DNA of 64,000 bases from Gelidibacter maritimus. Lineage in GTDB: Bacteria; Bacteroidota; Bacteroidia; Flavobacteriales; Flavobacteriaceae. The notes beneath the pieces are model-generated. The model searched no databases, was not told the DNA's origin, and saw only the letters and a program-made list of their open reading frames with translations. This document shows positions 63,637 through 64,000 of the stretch, piece after piece. The DNA is taken from the NCBI RefSeq assembly GCF_014062315.1, contig NZ_JACGLT010000015.1, forward strand, positions 25,188-89,187. Reading direction: 5' to 3'. Each line of letters starts with the position of its first letter. Position 1 is the stretch's first letter. The translations under genes and the position numbers were made by a program.

Positions 63637-63871
63637 TCAAAATCCTTATTTTCTTTGAACTCTTCCATCCTTTAATTTCCAATTCTCGCCTATAAGCAGA
63701 ACTTTTGTCTAGATGGATCTCAGTATATAATATCTCCCAGTCCTTCGCTCTTGCCGTAAAGCCCTTGTGAGCTGTCAAGTGTTTCCTCATACGTTCATCC
63801 ATTTCGTCGCAGGTATGACCGATATAATATCTGTTAAGTTGAGATGAATATAAAATATAGACAGTGCACAT
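63623..63871 (-). CDS. GIY-YIG nuclease-superfamily small protein
   Basis: 82 aa from ATG 63871 (an upstream in-frame ATG at 63901 is possible). The fold signature is CTVYILYSSQLNRYYIGHT (the VYI...YIG pair), the catalytic Arg in MRKHLTAHKG, and the Glu in YRRELEIKGW. Its last codons and stop (LIAEQ, TAG) come from the D-arm of the truncated tRNA. Flavobacteria carry many such small GIY-YIG genes beside tRNA ends; whether they are homing endonucleases is unproven. Confidence 0.82.
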   Translation of the reverse strand: MCTVYILYSSQLNRYYIGHTCDEMDERMRKHLTAHKGFTARAKDWEILYTEIHLDKSSAYRRELEIKGWKSSKKIRILIAEQ

Positions 63872-63916
63872 ACACCAATTTAGGCAAAATAAGCAAACCA
63901 AATGCCATTCTTGATG

Positions 63917-64000
63917 CCATATAAATCAGCAAAACGAAAATTTAAGAAATGTCCATAAAAGAGAAAACCCTGCGTTATGCAAGGTTTTCAAGGGTGTGAG
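63917..64000. repeat. 85-nt direct repeat, copy B (runs to the window edge)
   Basis: Matches copy A and includes the hairpin (63964-63973 with 63979-63988). At the end of the window it stops at gtgtgag, where copy A continues into the tRNA acceptor, so another tRNA end probably lies just outside. Confidence 0.75.

Overview
The window reads as chromosomal DNA of a flavobacterium (Bacteroidota, most likely family Flavobacteriaceae). The evidence is low GC, candidate promoters of the Bacteroidota type (TAnnTTTG, once with a matching TTTG 17 nt upstream), a bacillithiol gene (bshA), a MutS2-like protein without an Smr domain, a GH3/serine-hydrolase fusion, a TamB, an LptD-like barrel, and short flavobacterial palindromes. 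There are no rRNA genes, intact tRNA genes, CRISPR arrays, insertion sequences or prophage genes. Most of the window is housekeeping core. The last 6 kb look accessory.

Layout. 1-6 kb: the tail of a DUF1835 protein overlapping a nucleoside phosphorylase, a leaderless substrate-binding-like protein, a 58-aa membrane-anchored protein absent from simple ORF calling, ung, mutS2-like and a DCC-family redox protein. 6.3-10.1 kb: a tight three-gene minus-strand operon encoding an N-formylglutamate-amidohydrolase-like enzyme, a QEGLA/DUF1704 metallopeptidase-like protein and a glutathione-synthase-like ATP-grasp ligase. This is the best candidate for an undescribed system. 10.3-20 kb: EamA transporter, DAACS symporter, aroC (its 3' end lies in a palindromic repeat), a YdiJ-like FAD/Fe-S dehydrogenase, a small outer-membrane barrel, an AraC regulator and bshA. 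20-34.8 kb: the NagZ-like/serine-hydrolase fusion, PH-domain pair, serB, a two-gene membrane Fe-S/CCG oxidoreductase that looks like a split ETF:menaquinone oxidoreductase, an MCE protein, a cell-wall amidase, then divergently an LptD-like barrel and RidA.

34.9-42.5 kb: an amino-sugar kinase, gap and pfkA (glycolysis) and the very large tamB-like gene. A divergent promoter region with two facing -7 boxes separates tamB from tsaD. 42.6-48.2 kb: a plus-strand run of RNA-modification genes (tsaD, rsmE, a TrmH-type methylase, a THUMP-like methylase) with DUF4159 and AI-2E-family genes. 48.3-54.2 kb: a 45-aa small protein and the four-gene ligase-associated DNA repair operon (exonuclease, ligase, helicase, PdeM), joined by 4-nt overlaps. 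54.3-58.4 kb: stress and iron genes (PNPOx-like, ferritin), a WD40 protein, a periplasmic DsrE-like protein and a second N-formylglutamate-amidohydrolase-like gene.

58.4-64 kb: a secreted protein built from six 19-aa repeats, a metallophosphoesterase, a hairpin-rich 390-nt leader, a 93-aa orphan, an NT5C-type HAD phosphatase with an extra N-terminal region, another orphan and a DUF6557-like protein. Last comes a segment where a GIY-YIG gene runs into a tRNA 3' portion, with decayed tRNA ends and 85-nt direct repeats around it. All functions are inferred from reading the sequence. No database search was run.
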